NCBI RefSeq assembly: GCF_003003035.1
Contig: NZ_PVTS01000018.1
Location: 49,971 to 113,970 of the forward strand
Reading direction: 5' to 3'
Length of the DNA: 64,000 nucleotides
From: Marinilabilia salmonicolor
Lineage (GTDB): Bacteria > Bacteroidota > Bacteroidia > Bacteroidales > Marinilabiliaceae
In this document: piece after piece, positions 9,291 through 17,429 of the stretch
Layout of the letters: every line of letters begins with the position of its first letter
Position numbering within the stretch: position 1 is the first letter of the stretch
Notes under the pieces: generated by a model
What the model saw: only the letters and a program-made list of their open reading frames with translations
Told to the model about the DNA's origin: nothing
Databases searched by the model: none
Translations under genes and position numbers: made by a program

Positions 9291-11084
9291 ATGGGAATCG
9301 AACAGCAGATTAGGGAGGCCGTAGCCCGGGCCATAAGTGAATTATACGGGACCGAATTTGACGCCAACAATGTGCCTCTGGAACTTACACGTAAAGATCA
9401 AAACGGTGATTTTACGGTGGTGGTCTTTCCTCTTTTGCGTATTTCACGAAAGAAGCCCGAAGAAACTGCCAAGGATATCGGCGAATTCCTGAAAAGTGAA
9501 CTCTCTTCAATCTCCTCTTTTGAGGTAATCAAAGGGTTTCTGAATTTGTCTTTGTCTCATTCTTACTGGCTCAATATTCTTGAGCTGGTGGTAGCTGATG
9601 AAAATTTCGGATTTACCCGGGCCGATGACGAAAGCCCATTGATGATGATTGAATATTCGTCACCCAATACCAATAAACCGCTTCACCTGGGGCATATTCG
9701 GAACAATCTGTTGGGATATTCCCTTTCACGCATCGGTGCGGCAACAGGTAGGAAAGTGGTGAAAACCAATATCGTGAATGACCGGGGAATCCACATCTGT
9801 AAGTCCATGCTGGCATGGCAGAAATGGGGCGAAGGACAAACACCTGAGACAACCGGCAAGAAAGGCGATCACCTGGTGGGAGATTTTTATGTCAAGTTTG
9901 ATCAGGAGTTAAAGAAAGAACTTAGTGCATTGCAGGAGAAGGGCCTTTCCAAAGAAGAAGCAGAGAAGGAATCGAAGCTGATGGAAGAAGCCCGGAATAT
10001 GCTGCGTGCCTGGGAAGCCGGTGATGAAGAAGTGGTCACTCTTTGGAAAACCATGAATGACTGGGTTTATGCCGGGTTTGATGAGACTTACAAAGCTTTG
10101 GGGGTCGATTTCGATAAAATATATTACGAATCTCAGACTTATACGGTTGGTCGTGACATGGTTCTGAAGGGACTGGAAAAAGGGCTGTTTTACCGTCGTG
10201 ATGACAACAGTGTATGGGCCGATCTTTCTGAAAACGGTTTGGATGAGAAGATTTTGCTTCGTTCCGACGGGACTTCCGTTTACATGACCCAGGACATCGG
10301 GACTGCCAAAATGCGTTTCGAAGACTACAAAATCGACAAGATGGTCTATGTGGTCGGTAACGAACAGGATTACCACTTCAAGGTACTTTCTATCCTTCTG
10401 GATCGGCTCGGTTTTGAATGGGGAAAAGACCTGGTGCATTTTAGCTATGGTATGGTGGAATTGCCCGAAGGCAAAATGAAGTCACGTGAAGGAACCGTGG
10501 TTGATGCCGATGATCTGGTAGCAGGAATGATTGATACTGCCCGGGAGATGTCCAAAGAGCTGGGCAAATTGGATGGTTATACCGATGAGGAGGCCGAGCG
10601 GATCTATCGTACCATTGCCTTGGCTGCCCTCAAATACTTTATTCTGAAAGTGGATCCCAGGAAAAACATGACCTTCGATCCACGTGAATCGATTGATTTT
10701 AATGGCAATACAGGGCCATTTATACAATATACCTATGCCCGGGTTCAATCTGTTTTCCGCAAAGCGGGTGAGAAAGGCATCGATACTGCTTTAAAAGTGG
10801 ATGCAGATATTGCATTAACTGAGAAAGAGGCGGGTCTGATTAAGCTAATCGGGAATTTCCCCAACGTGGTAAAAGATGCAGGAGAATCCTACAGTCCTGC
10901 CATTGTAGCCAACTATGTTTACGATTTGGCAAAAGAGTTTAATCAGTTTTACCATGAATCGCCTATTGTTTTTGAAGAAGATGCAGCCAAGCGGTCATTG
11001 CGCCTCACATTGAGTCATGCTGTCGGGCAAACCATTAAACAAGGCATGTGGCTCATGGGTATTGACGTGCCTGAAAGAATGTAA
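9291..11084 (+). CDS. argS: Arginine--tRNA ligase
   Basis: ArgS charges tRNA-Arg with arginine using ATP. It is a class I synthetase: the HIGH-type motif is HLGH at residues 132-135 within SSPNTNKPLHLGHIRNN, and the KMSKS-type loop appears as GKMKSREGT (about 395-403). An Arg_tRNA_synt_N domain occupies about residues 1-85, the catalytic Rossmann fold runs to about 430, and a DALR anticodon-binding domain closes the protein (QYTYARVQSVFRKAG). At 597 residues it has the expected length. A terminator follows the stop codon by a few bases. Confidence 0.97.
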   Translation: MGIEQQIREAVARAISELYGTEFDANNVPLELTRKDQNGDFTVVVFPLLRISRKKPEETAKDIGEFLKSELSSISSFEVIKGFLNLSLSHSYWLNILELVVADENFGFTRADDESPLMMIEYSSPNTNKPLHLGHIRNNLLGYSLSRIGAATGRKVVKTNIVNDRGIHICKSMLAWQKWGEGQTPETTGKKGDHLVGDFYVKFDQELKKELSALQEKGLSKEEAEKESKLMEEARNMLRAWEAGDEEVVTLWKTMNDWVYAGFDETYKALGVDFDKIYYESQTYTVGRDMVLKGLEKGLFYRRDDNSVWADLSENGLDEKILLRSDGTSVYMTQDIGTAKMRFEDYKIDKMVYVVGNEQDYHFKVLSILLDRLGFEWGKDLVHFSYGMVELPEGKMKSREGTVVDADDLVAGMIDTAREMSKELGKLDGYTDEEAERIYRTIALAALKYFILKVDPRKNMTFDPRESIDFNGNTGPFIQYTYARVQSVFRKAGEKGIDTALKVDADIALTEKEAGLIKLIGNFPNVVKDAGESYSPAIVANYVYDLAKEFNQFYHESPIVFEEDAAKRSLRLTLSHAVGQTIKQGMWLMGIDVPERM

Positions 11085-11092
11085 TTATTTCT

Positions 11093-11131
11093 GCTCTCCT
11101 GCAAAATAATCGAGCGGGGGAGCCGTTTTTT
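11093..11131 (+). terminator. Rho-independent terminator of argS
   Basis: GCTCTCCTGC (11093-11102) pairs along its whole length with GCGGGGGAGC (11114-11123), with G-U pairs allowed, and a run of six T follows. It begins nine bases after the argS stop codon. Confidence 0.75.
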
Positions 11132-11137
11132 GCAAAA

Positions 11138-11641
11138 TTACATAATCACTTGTATCAGGATTTTTGCCAGCAATGCAGTTTGATAATTAGGAATTTTCTC
11201 CGTTAAAATTTTCTGAATCTTTTCTTCTTTCGACATTGCCGGAACTTCACTTTTAGCAATTTTTTCTATTTCTGCCAATGTGGCATGATCCAGAAACTGG
11301 TTGATGATTTCCTTTATTTGTGCTTGCTTTTCATCTTTGGGAGGAGCTTGTTTGGTCTTCTGGCTGTGCTCAGCATCCGTCAGACAAATATTCAGCAGTT
11401 CCCGAACGCTTGCTTTCACCGGGTCTTCACTTCCGGCTGTATCACGTAGCGACCAGCTGTTGTAATGATAGTCGGTGTTCTCCAGTTCTTTAACGTATAA
11501 ACTCTCTTTCCCGAACACTTTTTCAAGTACCAGTAAGGTGCCTTTTTTCCAGGCCGACCAGTCAAAGTTTTTCTGGTCAAGTCGCTTCAGTCGTTCCTCT
11601 AATAGTGCGTAATTGGCTGTTTTATTCTGGTTTTCTTCCAT
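11138..11641 (-). CDS. Conserved hypothetical protein, mostly helical
   Basis: A 167-residue cytoplasmic protein without signal peptide or membrane segment. I do not recognise a named family. The N-terminal half contains a tryptophan/tyrosine-rich core (NFDWSAWKKGTLLVLEKVFG and DYHYNSWSLRDTAG), then a lysine/glutamine-rich linker near residue 105, and a helical C-terminus (LAEIEKIAKSEVPAMSKEEK) ending in a short hydrophobic helix. It lies convergent to argS, whose terminator is only a few bases from its stop codon, and is separated by a terminator from the thioredoxin genes upstream. Codon use and coding character are good, so I take it as real. Confidence 0.7.
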   Translation of the reverse strand: MEENQNKTANYALLEERLKRLDQKNFDWSAWKKGTLLVLEKVFGKESLYVKELENTDYHYNSWSLRDTAGSEDPVKASVRELLNICLTDAEHSQKTKQAPPKDEKQAQIKEIINQFLDHATLAEIEKIAKSEVPAMSKEEKIQKILTEKIPNYQTALLAKILIQVIM

Positions 11642-11820
11642 TTGTATGAGGTGTGAGGTTGAAAATTGTGGCGAAAAATTTTCTTCTAATCTTTTTATCG
11701 GTACGAAATTTAATAATTTATCCTTTAAAAGCAGCTACTTACATTTTACTTTTTAATTTGGGTGTCACCCCTGCCGGGGCTTCATCTTTTGCATTTACAC
11801 ATCCACACTTTATACAATAA

Positions 11821-11850
11821 AAAAACCGGCACCTAACGGCACCGGTTTTT
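11821..11850 (-). terminator. Terminator downstream of the thioredoxin pair
   Basis: An AAAACCGG/CCGGTTTT stem closes a GC-rich loop that can extend the pairing further. On the minus strand the stem is followed by a run of T, placing it about 35 bases after the stop of the secreted thioredoxin. Confidence 0.75.
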
Positions 11851-11884
11851 GTTTCGACAAATAATAATCAAATCAGGAATAAAA

Positions 11885-12349
11885 TTATTTCGATACTTTT
11901 AAAATATCGGTAATCATTTTGGTGAGCTGTTCTTTTGGTACGTAGCCCAGTACAGCTCTTGGTTCTTCATTCATGGGGATAAAAACGATGGTGGGAAGAC
12001 TGCGAATGCCAAAAGCGGCAGCCAACTCCTTCGATTTTTCAGTATCTACCTTGTAAACCTGCAGTTTTCCTGCATATTCGCCCTGTAGTTCTTCCAGAAG
12101 CGGAGAAAGTTTACGACAAGGCCCGCACCAGTCAGCATAAAAGTCTAATATGGCAGGCTTGTCTCCCTTGTAATCCCAGTTGCTGTTATTTTCATAATCG
12201 AACACCTGAGAGATAAAGGCTGCTTTATCCAGTGTAATAACTCCACTCTCTGAAGTTTTCCCCTCCGACGGCTCTGTGGCACTAATCTTTTGAACTCCGG
12301 CAAAAAGCAAAATTGCCGAAAAAAGAAATACTGATAATTTTTTCCTCAT
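11885..12349 (-). CDS. Secreted thioredoxin-fold protein (WCGPC)
   Basis: A 154-residue thioredoxin with an N-terminal signal peptide (MRKKLSVFLFSAILLFAGVQ), so it should act in the periplasm or be anchored there. The redox motif is FYADWCGPCRK at about residues 88-98 and the cis-proline is in IRSLPTIVFIP. It is probably a thiol-disulfide oxidoreductase or reductase partner. It is the second gene of a two-gene operon: its start lies 38 bases after the stop of the cytoplasmic paralogue, and the two share an unusual FD(Y/F)ENN..W..KGDKP segment before the fold, showing a tandem duplication followed by relocation to the periplasm. Confidence 0.88.
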   Translation of the reverse strand: MRKKLSVFLFSAILLFAGVQKISATEPSEGKTSESGVITLDKAAFISQVFDYENNSNWDYKGDKPAILDFYADWCGPCRKLSPLLEELQGEYAGKLQVYKVDTEKSKELAAAFGIRSLPTIVFIPMNEEPRAVLGYVPKEQLTKMITDILKVSK

Positions 12350-12387
12350 GTCTGAAAATCTCCTGTTTCTTTTAAGAAAGCCGAAAA

Positions 12388-12747
12388 TTACTTTTCAACT
12401 TTCAATACATCCTTAATTGCGCGCTCAAAAGTGTCTTTGGGCAATGCGCCTTGTGCCATCTGGGGCTGTCCTTCGGTAGGTACGAAAAGCAATGAAGGAA
12501 TACTCTGGATACCGAACATACCGGCCAACTCACGCTGATCTTCTGTGTCGATTTTGTAGATATCTACTTTTCCGTCATATTCTTCTGAAAGTTCTTCCAA
12601 AATGGGTGCTACCATTTTACAAGGCTGACACCAGTCAGCATAAAAGTCGATAAGACAAGGCTTTTCACCTTCAAACTTCCAGTCTTTATTGTTTTCGAAA
12701 TCAAAAACTTTCTCTTTAAACGTCTCTTTTGTCAAAAATTCAACCAT
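12388..12747 (-). CDS. Thioredoxin (WCQPC active site)
   Basis: A 119-residue cytoplasmic thioredoxin. The active site reads FYADWCQPCKM at about residues 34-44, with Gln in place of the usual Gly between the cysteines' partners, and the cis-proline is in IQSIPSLLFVP. The sequence before the fold (FDFENNKDWKFEGEKP) is shared with the secreted paralogue next door. A well-formed Bacteroidota promoter lies just upstream. The CQPC variant should shift redox potential relative to CGPC, which is an inference from known thioredoxin chemistry. Confidence 0.88.
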   Translation of the reverse strand: MVEFLTKETFKEKVFDFENNKDWKFEGEKPCLIDFYADWCQPCKMVAPILEELSEEYDGKVDIYKIDTEDQRELAGMFGIQSIPSLLFVPTEGQPQMAQGALPKDTFERAIKDVLKVEK

Positions 12748-13068
12748 AATTCTTGTGCTTTAAATATTGGTACAAAATTAATAATTCTCTCGATAAATTC
12801 AAAATATCTAAATTTGTAAATATATCCATACAATCCCCGTGCCAAAAAAATGAGCCTTCTTAATCCTTAGTCTTATTGGGATATAAATTGTAATTTTGTC
12901 ACGTTTCTCGCTAGCCTGAAATTTTAAATTTGTCAGGTTGAGTGTACTCAGAATTTTAAAGAACTTTTAATTGATAAACATTCAAGTTACTAAGATGTTT
13001 GTGTGTTTACAAATTCTTATTACGATAATTATAATATAATACTCCTCCTGGCGGGGAAGTGAAGGCTT
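12748..13068. other. Divergent AT-rich spacer between trx operon and cca
   Basis: The 320 bases hold the minus-strand trx promoter at 12773-12803 and two plus-strand -7-like strings, TAATTTTG at 12893-12900 and TAAATTTG at 12925-12932, either of which could serve cca with a leader of ~130-165 bases. Neither has a convincing -33 element. No small gene or structured RNA was recognised. Confidence 0.4.
12773..12803 (-). promoter_or_regulatory. Bacteroidota-type promoter of the thioredoxin operon
   Basis: The minus strand carries TTTG (12800-12803), a 19-base spacer, and TAATTTTG (12773-12780). This is an exact match to the phylum's TTTG-N19-21-TAnnTTTG promoter. The predicted start of transcription is near 12766, giving a leader of about 20 bases before the ATG at 12747. 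Confidence 0.75.
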
Positions 13069-14469
13069 ATGAAGGAACACTTAAAATCACCGGTTTTTAA
13101 AACGATTGCCCAGGTTGCTGACGAGAATGGGAATGAGGCGTATGTTATTGGCGGTTTTGTAAGAGATCTTATTTTGAAACGACCGACCACCGATATTGAT
13201 GTGGTTGTGGTCGGCAGCGGTATTGACCTGGCACGTGAGGTTGCCAAAGAACTGGGAGGATTAAAAGTAAGTGTCTTTAAGAATTTCGGCACTGCTATGT
13301 TCAAATACCGGGGCATGGATATTGAGTTTGTGGGTGCCCGCAAAGAATCTTATCAGCGCAACAGCCGCAAACCCATTGTGGAAGACGGGACACTGGAAGA
13401 CGATCAGAACCGGCGTGACTTTACCATCAACGCCATGGCGCTTTCTCTGAATGAAAAGAGTTTTGGAGAACTGGTGGATCCTTTTGGGGGGCTGAAAGAT
13501 CTGGAAGAAGGTGTTATTCGAACTCCGCTGGATCCGATGGTTACTTTTTCTGATGATCCGCTGAGAATCCTTCGTGCCATCCGGTTTGCCACACAGCTGG
13601 GATTTCGTATCGAAGACAAAACCTATGAAGGAATAGTGGCCCAGAAAGACCGGCTCCAAATAATTTCCATGGAGCGTGTGGCCGAGGAGCTCAATAAAAT
13701 GATGATGTCTGAAAGGCCCTCTCTCGGTTTTAAGCTTTTGGAGAAAACGGGTCTGCTACCTATGATTCTGCCTGAACTACAGGATATGAAAGGGGTAGAG
13801 AAAGTGAGAGGAATCGGACATAAAGACAATTTCTATCATACCCTCGAAGTCCTTGATCAACTGGTTCCCTATTCTGATGATTTATGGCTTCGTTGGGCCG
13901 CATTGCTGCACGATATTGCCAAGCCCCGTACCAAGCGGTTTGATCCAAAACTTGGATGGACTTTTCATGCGCACAATTTTGTGGGGATGAAAATGGTTCC
14001 TAAAATTTTTAAACGACTGCGGCTGCCACAGAATGATAAAATGAAATTTGTGCAGAAGATGGTGGAGCTCCACATGCGTCCCATCGTGCTGAGCGAAGAT
14101 GAAGTGACCGATTCGGCTGTACGTCGGCTGCTTTTTGAAGCTGGTGACGATATTGACAGTCTGATGACACTTTGTGAGGCCGATATTACTTCCAAAAATG
14201 AAGTAAAAGTGCGCAAGTTCCTTCGCAATTTTAAATTGGTACGTCAGAAGCTGAAAGAGATAGAGGAAAAAGACCGCGTACGAAACTTTCAACCTCCTGT
14301 TTCCGGCGAAGAAGTTATGAAAACTTTTAATCTGCCACCTTGTCAGACAGTTGGTGAAATCAAGTCTGCCATTAAAGAAGCCATCCTGGAGGGGGAAATT
14401 CACAACGATTATGATGAAGCCCGGGCGTTTATGTTAAGAAAAGGGAAAGAGATGGGGTTGAAGAGTTGA
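13069..14469 (+). CDS. cca: CCA-adding tRNA nucleotidyltransferase with HD domain
   Basis: This enzyme adds or repairs the 3' CCA of tRNAs. That is needed here because the tRNA genes in the window do not encode CCA. The nucleotidyltransferase head domain has [12 protein letters not shown] and the metal-binding DIDVVVVG (about residues 24-48), followed by the conserved [11 protein letters not shown] (about 121-131) and [13 protein letters not shown]-terminal HD phosphohydrolase domain is present ([10 protein letters not shown], about 281-290). At 466 residues it fits the bacterial class II family with HD extension. A poly(A) polymerase role is a possible alternative, but this subgroup is normally CCA-adding. 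Confidence 0.93.
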   Translation: MKEHLKSPVFKTIAQVADENGNEAYVIGGFVRDLILKRPTTDIDVVVVGSGIDLAREVAKELGGLKVSVFKNFGTAMFKYRGMDIEFVGARKESYQRNSRKPIVEDGTLEDDQNRRDFTINAMALSLNEKSFGELVDPFGGLKDLEEGVIRTPLDPMVTFSDDPLRILRAIRFATQLGFRIEDKTYEGIVAQKDRLQIISMERVAEELNKMMMSERPSLGFKLLEKTGLLPMILPELQDMKGVEKVRGIGHKDNFYHTLEVLDQLVPYSDDLWLRWAALLHDIAKPRTKRFDPKLGWTFHAHNFVGMKMVPKIFKRLRLPQNDKMKFVQKMVELHMRPIVLSEDEVTDSAVRRLLFEAGDDIDSLMTLCEADITSKNEVKVRKFLRNFKLVRQKLKEIEEKDRVRNFQPPVSGEEVMKTFNLPPCQTVGEIKSAIKEAILEGEIHNDYDEARAFMLRKGKEMGLKS

Positions 14470-14517
14470 GGGTTTTAAGTATTTTCGGGTAATCTTATGA
14501 AGCACTAAGTAATTGTA

Positions 14518-14667
14518 ATGGACAACAATGAATTAATAGATAGTCTGGAAAATGCTTTTGAGACAGGTTATTTACATCTCAAACGGATGAATTTTGCCAC
14601 CTCGAAAGTTAAAAAGTTCACGCCAATCACCCGGGAAGATTATTATTCACTGGATGAAGAAGCCTAA
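14518..14667 (+). CDS. Small ORF of 49 codons, unknown function
   Basis: ATG at 14518 to TAA at 14665-14667. The peptide begins MDNNELIDSLENAFETGYLH and ends FTPITREDYYSLDEEA. It is acidic at both ends, lysine-rich in the middle (TSKVKKF), and its composition is protein-like rather than random. It lies 48 bases after cca, and the next gene's likely ATG overlaps its last codons in another frame, an arrangement typical of translational coupling. I recognise no family. It could also be the remnant of a longer gene. Confidence 0.45.
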   Translation: MDNNELIDSLENAFETGYLHLKRMNFATSKVKKFTPITREDYYSLDEEA

Positions 14668-15229
14668 CTCAAAACCCCGAACACAAAACACAAAACTCAG
14701 AACTCTTTTGAATCAGGCCAACAAATTCTTTACCGACAATCACTACAAGCCTTTCGCCGAAGAAGCGGCCCCAATACTTATTGCCTGGCATCTTCAGACT
14801 CCTGAAAATGCCGGACATCTGCTTCGGCTGGCTGCCAATGTAGGCTGCCGCCTGGTTTTGTTTGTTAAGAATGAAGAGGAAGCCACCTTTAAAACGGCAA
14901 AAATGAAATATGTGGCAGGTCAGGCAGCCAAAAATATTAACTGGCGCTATTGTTTGCCTGAGGAGGTGGATCAGCTGGTTCCTGCAGATTATACATTTCT
15001 TGCTCTCGAAACTACCCCCGGCTCTTCTAATCTGTTTTCTGTAAAGCTGCCTGTCAAAATGGCTTTGATGGTGGGGAGTGAGCGTTCGGGGATTCCTTTC
15101 GGCGTGAATTTCCGTAATCAGCAAAATGTTCATATTCCCATGCATGGAACGATAAAATCGATGAATGTCTCCCACGCAGCCAGTGTCTGTTTGTTTGAGT
15201 GGGTGAGGCAGTGGGGAGAAATGTTTTGA
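14654..15229 (+). CDS. SpoU/TrmH-family RNA 2'-O-methyltransferase
   Basis: A SAM-dependent ribose methyltransferase of the SPOUT class, acting on tRNA or rRNA. The three family motifs are visible: PENAGHLLRLAANVG near the start, MVGSERSGIP, and IPMHGTIKSMNVSHAAS near the end, which together form the SAM-binding knot. The ATG at 14654 is used here, giving 191 residues. The first ~18 codons (KPNSKPRTQNTKLRTLL) run through an ACACAAAACAC-type simple string, so the true start may be the TTG at 14708, next to the first conserved residues. The target nucleotide cannot be read from sequence; TrmH-like tRNA and RlmB-like rRNA enzymes look alike at this level. Confidence 0.85.
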   Translation: MKKPNSKPRTQNTKLRTLLNQANKFFTDNHYKPFAEEAAPILIAWHLQTPENAGHLLRLAANVGCRLVLFVKNEEEATFKTAKMKYVAGQAAKNINWRYCLPEEVDQLVPADYTFLALETTPGSSNLFSVKLPVKMALMVGSERSGIPFGVNFRNQQNVHIPMHGTIKSMNVSHAASVCLFEWVRQWGEMF

Positions 15230-15291
15230 TGGTGATTAAAGAAATTTTTCTTTTTTAACAGCAGTTACAGAACCTTTTCTTTATTAATCTC

Positions 15292-15299
15292 TATTTTTG
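15292..15299 (+). promoter_or_regulatory. Candidate -7 element for the hydrogenase gene
   Basis: TATTTTTG matches TAnnTTTG exactly and would start transcription near 15306, 28 bases before the ATG at 15334. No clear TTTG is present at -33. Confidence 0.45.
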
Positions 15300-15333
15300 C
15301 GACCTGATAAATCCAAAAATCCCTTTTTAGTTT

Positions 15334-16773
15334 ATGGCCTACATCCAAAACACCATGGTGATTCGTCGTGAGATTCTTGCGCGACTCACCAGATTGATGA
15401 AAGAAGATCAGCTTACCGAAAATATTGACCGTATCCCGCTGGAGATGGCTCCCAAGGAGAAAGGTGCTCAGCGACGATGCTGCGTGCACAAAGAACGGGC
15501 AGTCATCAAATACAAAACCATGCCTTTGCTGGGTTTTAGTCCCGATGATGAGAATGATGAGCTGACTCCTCTTTCGGAGTATGCCGGTGTTGCTCTTCAG
15601 CGCGAGGAGGCAAGCAATAACAGCACATTGACAGTGGTGGATGAGGCCTGTACCGGTTGTGTGAAGGTCAATTATGTGGTGAGTAATCTTTGTCGCGGGT
15701 GTGTAGCCCGTTCCTGCCAGATGAACTGCCCCAAAGATGCCATTATTATAAATGCGGCAGGGAAAGCACAGATTGTGGAAGAAGACTGCATCAGTTGTGG
15801 AATCTGCCACAAAGCCTGTCCCTATCATGCCATTATATATGTCCCTGTTCCCTGCGAGGAAGCCTGTCCGGTAGGAGCTATCAAAAAGAATGAGCAGGGA
15901 GTGGAAGAGATTGATGAGGAGAAATGCATCCTTTGTGGCAGATGCATCAATGCGTGTCCTTTTGGCTCCATTTTCGAAATTTCTCAGGTAATTGATGTTT
16001 TGAGTCACATAAAAAACGGTGGAAAGCTGACAGCCATGGTGGCTCCGGCCCTGCATGGTCAGTATGGGGTGAAACCCGGTCAGGTTATAAATGCCATCAA
16101 AGAGGTTGGCTTTGCCCATGTGGCAGAGGTGGCAGAAGGCGCCGATATGACAGCCCGTGAGGAAGCGGCTGAGTTTCGTGAGCGTCTGGAAGAGGGATGT
16201 TCTTTGATGACCACCTCCTGTTGTCCCAGTTATGTGGAGGCGGTCAATAAGCACATTCCTGCCATGAAAAAGCTGGTAAGTGAAACACCATCTCCGATGA
16301 TTTTCTCAGCCCGTTTGGCCAAAGAGCGTTTTCCCGATTCCAAAACCGTCTTTATAGGCCCCTGTGTGGCCAAGCGCAAAGAAGCCAAAGACTCAGGACT
16401 GGTGGATTATGTGCTTACCTTTGAAGAACTGGATGCCATCTTCGAAGGAATGGGCATTGATGTGAGAAATATGCCTGAAGAGGCCGACCTGGTGCAAGTT
16501 CCGCGTGAAGCCCGTGGATTTGCAATGAGTAACGGAGTGACCAACGCAGTGAAAAAGGCAGGTGAGGATGTTTACATCAAAGAGGTGGTGATCAACGGGC
16601 TGGATAAAAAATCACTGAATATGCTGAAAGCCTATGCCCGCGGAAAAGCACCCGGGAACTTCATTGAGGTAATGGCTTGTGAGGGCGGCTGTCTTTCCGG
16701 CCCATGTTCTATTGCTGACGACCGAAAAGGTAAAAAACAGTTCAATGAATCGGTTGATTCACTGTATCAATAG
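15334..16773 (+). CDS. Monomeric [FeFe] hydrogenase, group B-like
   Basis: It catalyses reversible proton reduction to H2, presumably with ferredoxin, in the cytoplasm. The N-terminal half is rich in cysteines forming iron-sulfur sites: CTGCVKVNYVVSNLCRGC (about residues 109-126), CISCGICHKACP and CILCGRCINACP. The H-cluster motifs follow: L1 as TTSCCPSYV, L2 as GPCVAKRKEA, and L3 as EVMACEGGCLSGPC. The L2 Gly in place of the usual Met, the extra N-terminal region and the 479-residue length fit the group B monomeric enzymes found in anaerobic Bacteroidota and Clostridia. The maturases HydE, HydF and HydG are not in the window. It is transcribed alone, with a weak terminator after the stop. 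It indicates a fermentative or hydrogen-cycling lifestyle. Confidence 0.92.
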   Translation: MAYIQNTMVIRREILARLTRLMKEDQLTENIDRIPLEMAPKEKGAQRRCCVHKERAVIKYKTMPLLGFSPDDENDELTPLSEYAGVALQREEASNNSTLTVVDEACTGCVKVNYVVSNLCRGCVARSCQMNCPKDAIIINAAGKAQIVEEDCISCGICHKACPYHAIIYVPVPCEEACPVGAIKKNEQGVEEIDEEKCILCGRCINACPFGSIFEISQVIDVLSHIKNGGKLTAMVAPALHGQYGVKPGQVINAIKEVGFAHVAEVAEGADMTAREEAAEFRERLEEGCSLMTTSCCPSYVEAVNKHIPAMKKLVSETPSPMIFSARLAKERFPDSKTVFIGPCVAKRKEAKDSGLVDYVLTFEELDAIFEGMGIDVRNMPEEADLVQVPREARGFAMSNGVTNAVKKAGEDVYIKEVVINGLDKKSLNMLKAYARGKAPGNFIEVMACEGGCLSGPCSIADDRKGKKQFNESVDSLYQ

Positions 16774-16787
16774 TGAAATCTGTTAAG

Positions 16788-16812
16788 TCCAATATGACAG
16801 ATTGGATTTTTG
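16788..16812 (+). terminator. Weak terminator after the hydrogenase gene
   Basis: TCCAAT (16788-16793) pairs with ATTGGA (16801-16806) and is followed by TTTTT and, slightly later, a longer T run. The stem is only six base pairs. Confidence 0.5.
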
Positions 16813-16910
16813 TAGTTTTTTTTTAATGTTGAATATTTAAAAAAGTATTCACTGGCTTGAAGGGAAGTGACATTGGCAGGTAAGCCTAAAAACAAGGTTG
16901 TTTTATCGCA

Positions 16911-17076
16911 AAATCGTCTCTGTTTGAATCTCGTGAGTGCAGCAAACGAGATGAGTTTTGACGATTTCTATAAAAGAACCGTAGTTTTTAGAGCGAAAAC
17001 TGGTGCAGTCTTGAATTATTGCGTTTAGCGAAAGCAGTGTCAAGCTTGCTTGAACAATGCTGAGTGTAGCAATAAT
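16911..17076. repeat. Cluster of nested hairpins with similar loops
   Basis: Three neighbouring palindromes fill this part of the hydrogenase-dnaK gap. The first is AAATCGTC...GACGATTT enclosing ATCTCGT/ACGAGAT (16911-16967). The second is AGTTTT/AAAACT (about 16982-17001). The third is ATTATTGC/GCAATAAT enclosing TCAAGC/GCTTGA (17015-17076). Stem sequences differ, but the loops share an AG(C/T)G(C/T)AGC(A/G)AA-like string. No protein is encoded. Confidence 0.55.
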
Positions 17077-17094
17077 CATGAAATAGTTTCTTTG

Positions 17095-17178
17095 CCTACT
17101 TTCTTGTATCAAGACAAGAATTGGAGCGCAGCGGAAATCATGAACGCCAAAAGATATTATATCGTGAACTAAAGTAGG
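17095..17178. repeat. Split inverted repeat (CCTACTTTCTTGT arm)
   Basis: CCTACTTTCTTGT is followed after six bases by ACAAGA, but the matching AAAGTAGG only appears ~60 bases later, so a hairpin seems to have been interrupted by an insertion that itself holds a GGAGCGCAGCGG string. Nothing coding is seen between here and the terminator at 17285. Confidence 0.45.
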
Positions 17179-17284
17179 TCAGGGTTTAAGGGATGAAATC
17201 CCTCTTGGAAGATATAAGTATATTATTGAATTGTTCTGTTGATGAAATACAGGTCTCAAGTATTTCATTACTCTGCCGATTTGT

Positions 17285-17316
17285 CACCCGAATCCTGACA
17301 CGATTCGGGTGTTTTT
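17285..17316 (+). terminator. Strong terminator upstream of dnaK
   Basis: CACCCGAATC pairs perfectly with GATTCGGGTG around a seven-base loop, followed by TTTTT. It ends about 114 bases before the dnaK ATG and ~510 bases after the hydrogenase stop, so it either ends a long read-through transcript or an unannotated RNA from the hairpin region. Confidence 0.75.
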
Positions 17317-17429
17317 GTATCCTGTTGTGTCAGAATTACATCTTTTCCTGATGAAAGTGGATTGGCACAGGCTTTGATTTAGAAGATGCAGATTTTGAAA
17401 AAATTTAGAACGAAAAAATAATTTACACA

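Noticed and set aside
15265..16254. Long minus-strand ORF (329 codons) opposite the hydrogenase gene
   Set aside because: It is a shadow of the plus-strand cysteine-rich coding sequence; its translation is His/Cys-rich without family features.
16903..17112. 69-codon minus-strand ORF in the hydrogenase-dnaK spacer
   Set aside because: It runs through nested palindromes, and its sequence follows the hairpin symmetry rather than a protein pattern.
17358..17375. TGGCACAGGCTTTGA as a sigma-54 promoter of dnaK
   Set aside because: The -12 element reads TTTGA without the GC dinucleotide at the right spacing, and dnaK is not normally sigma-54 dependent.
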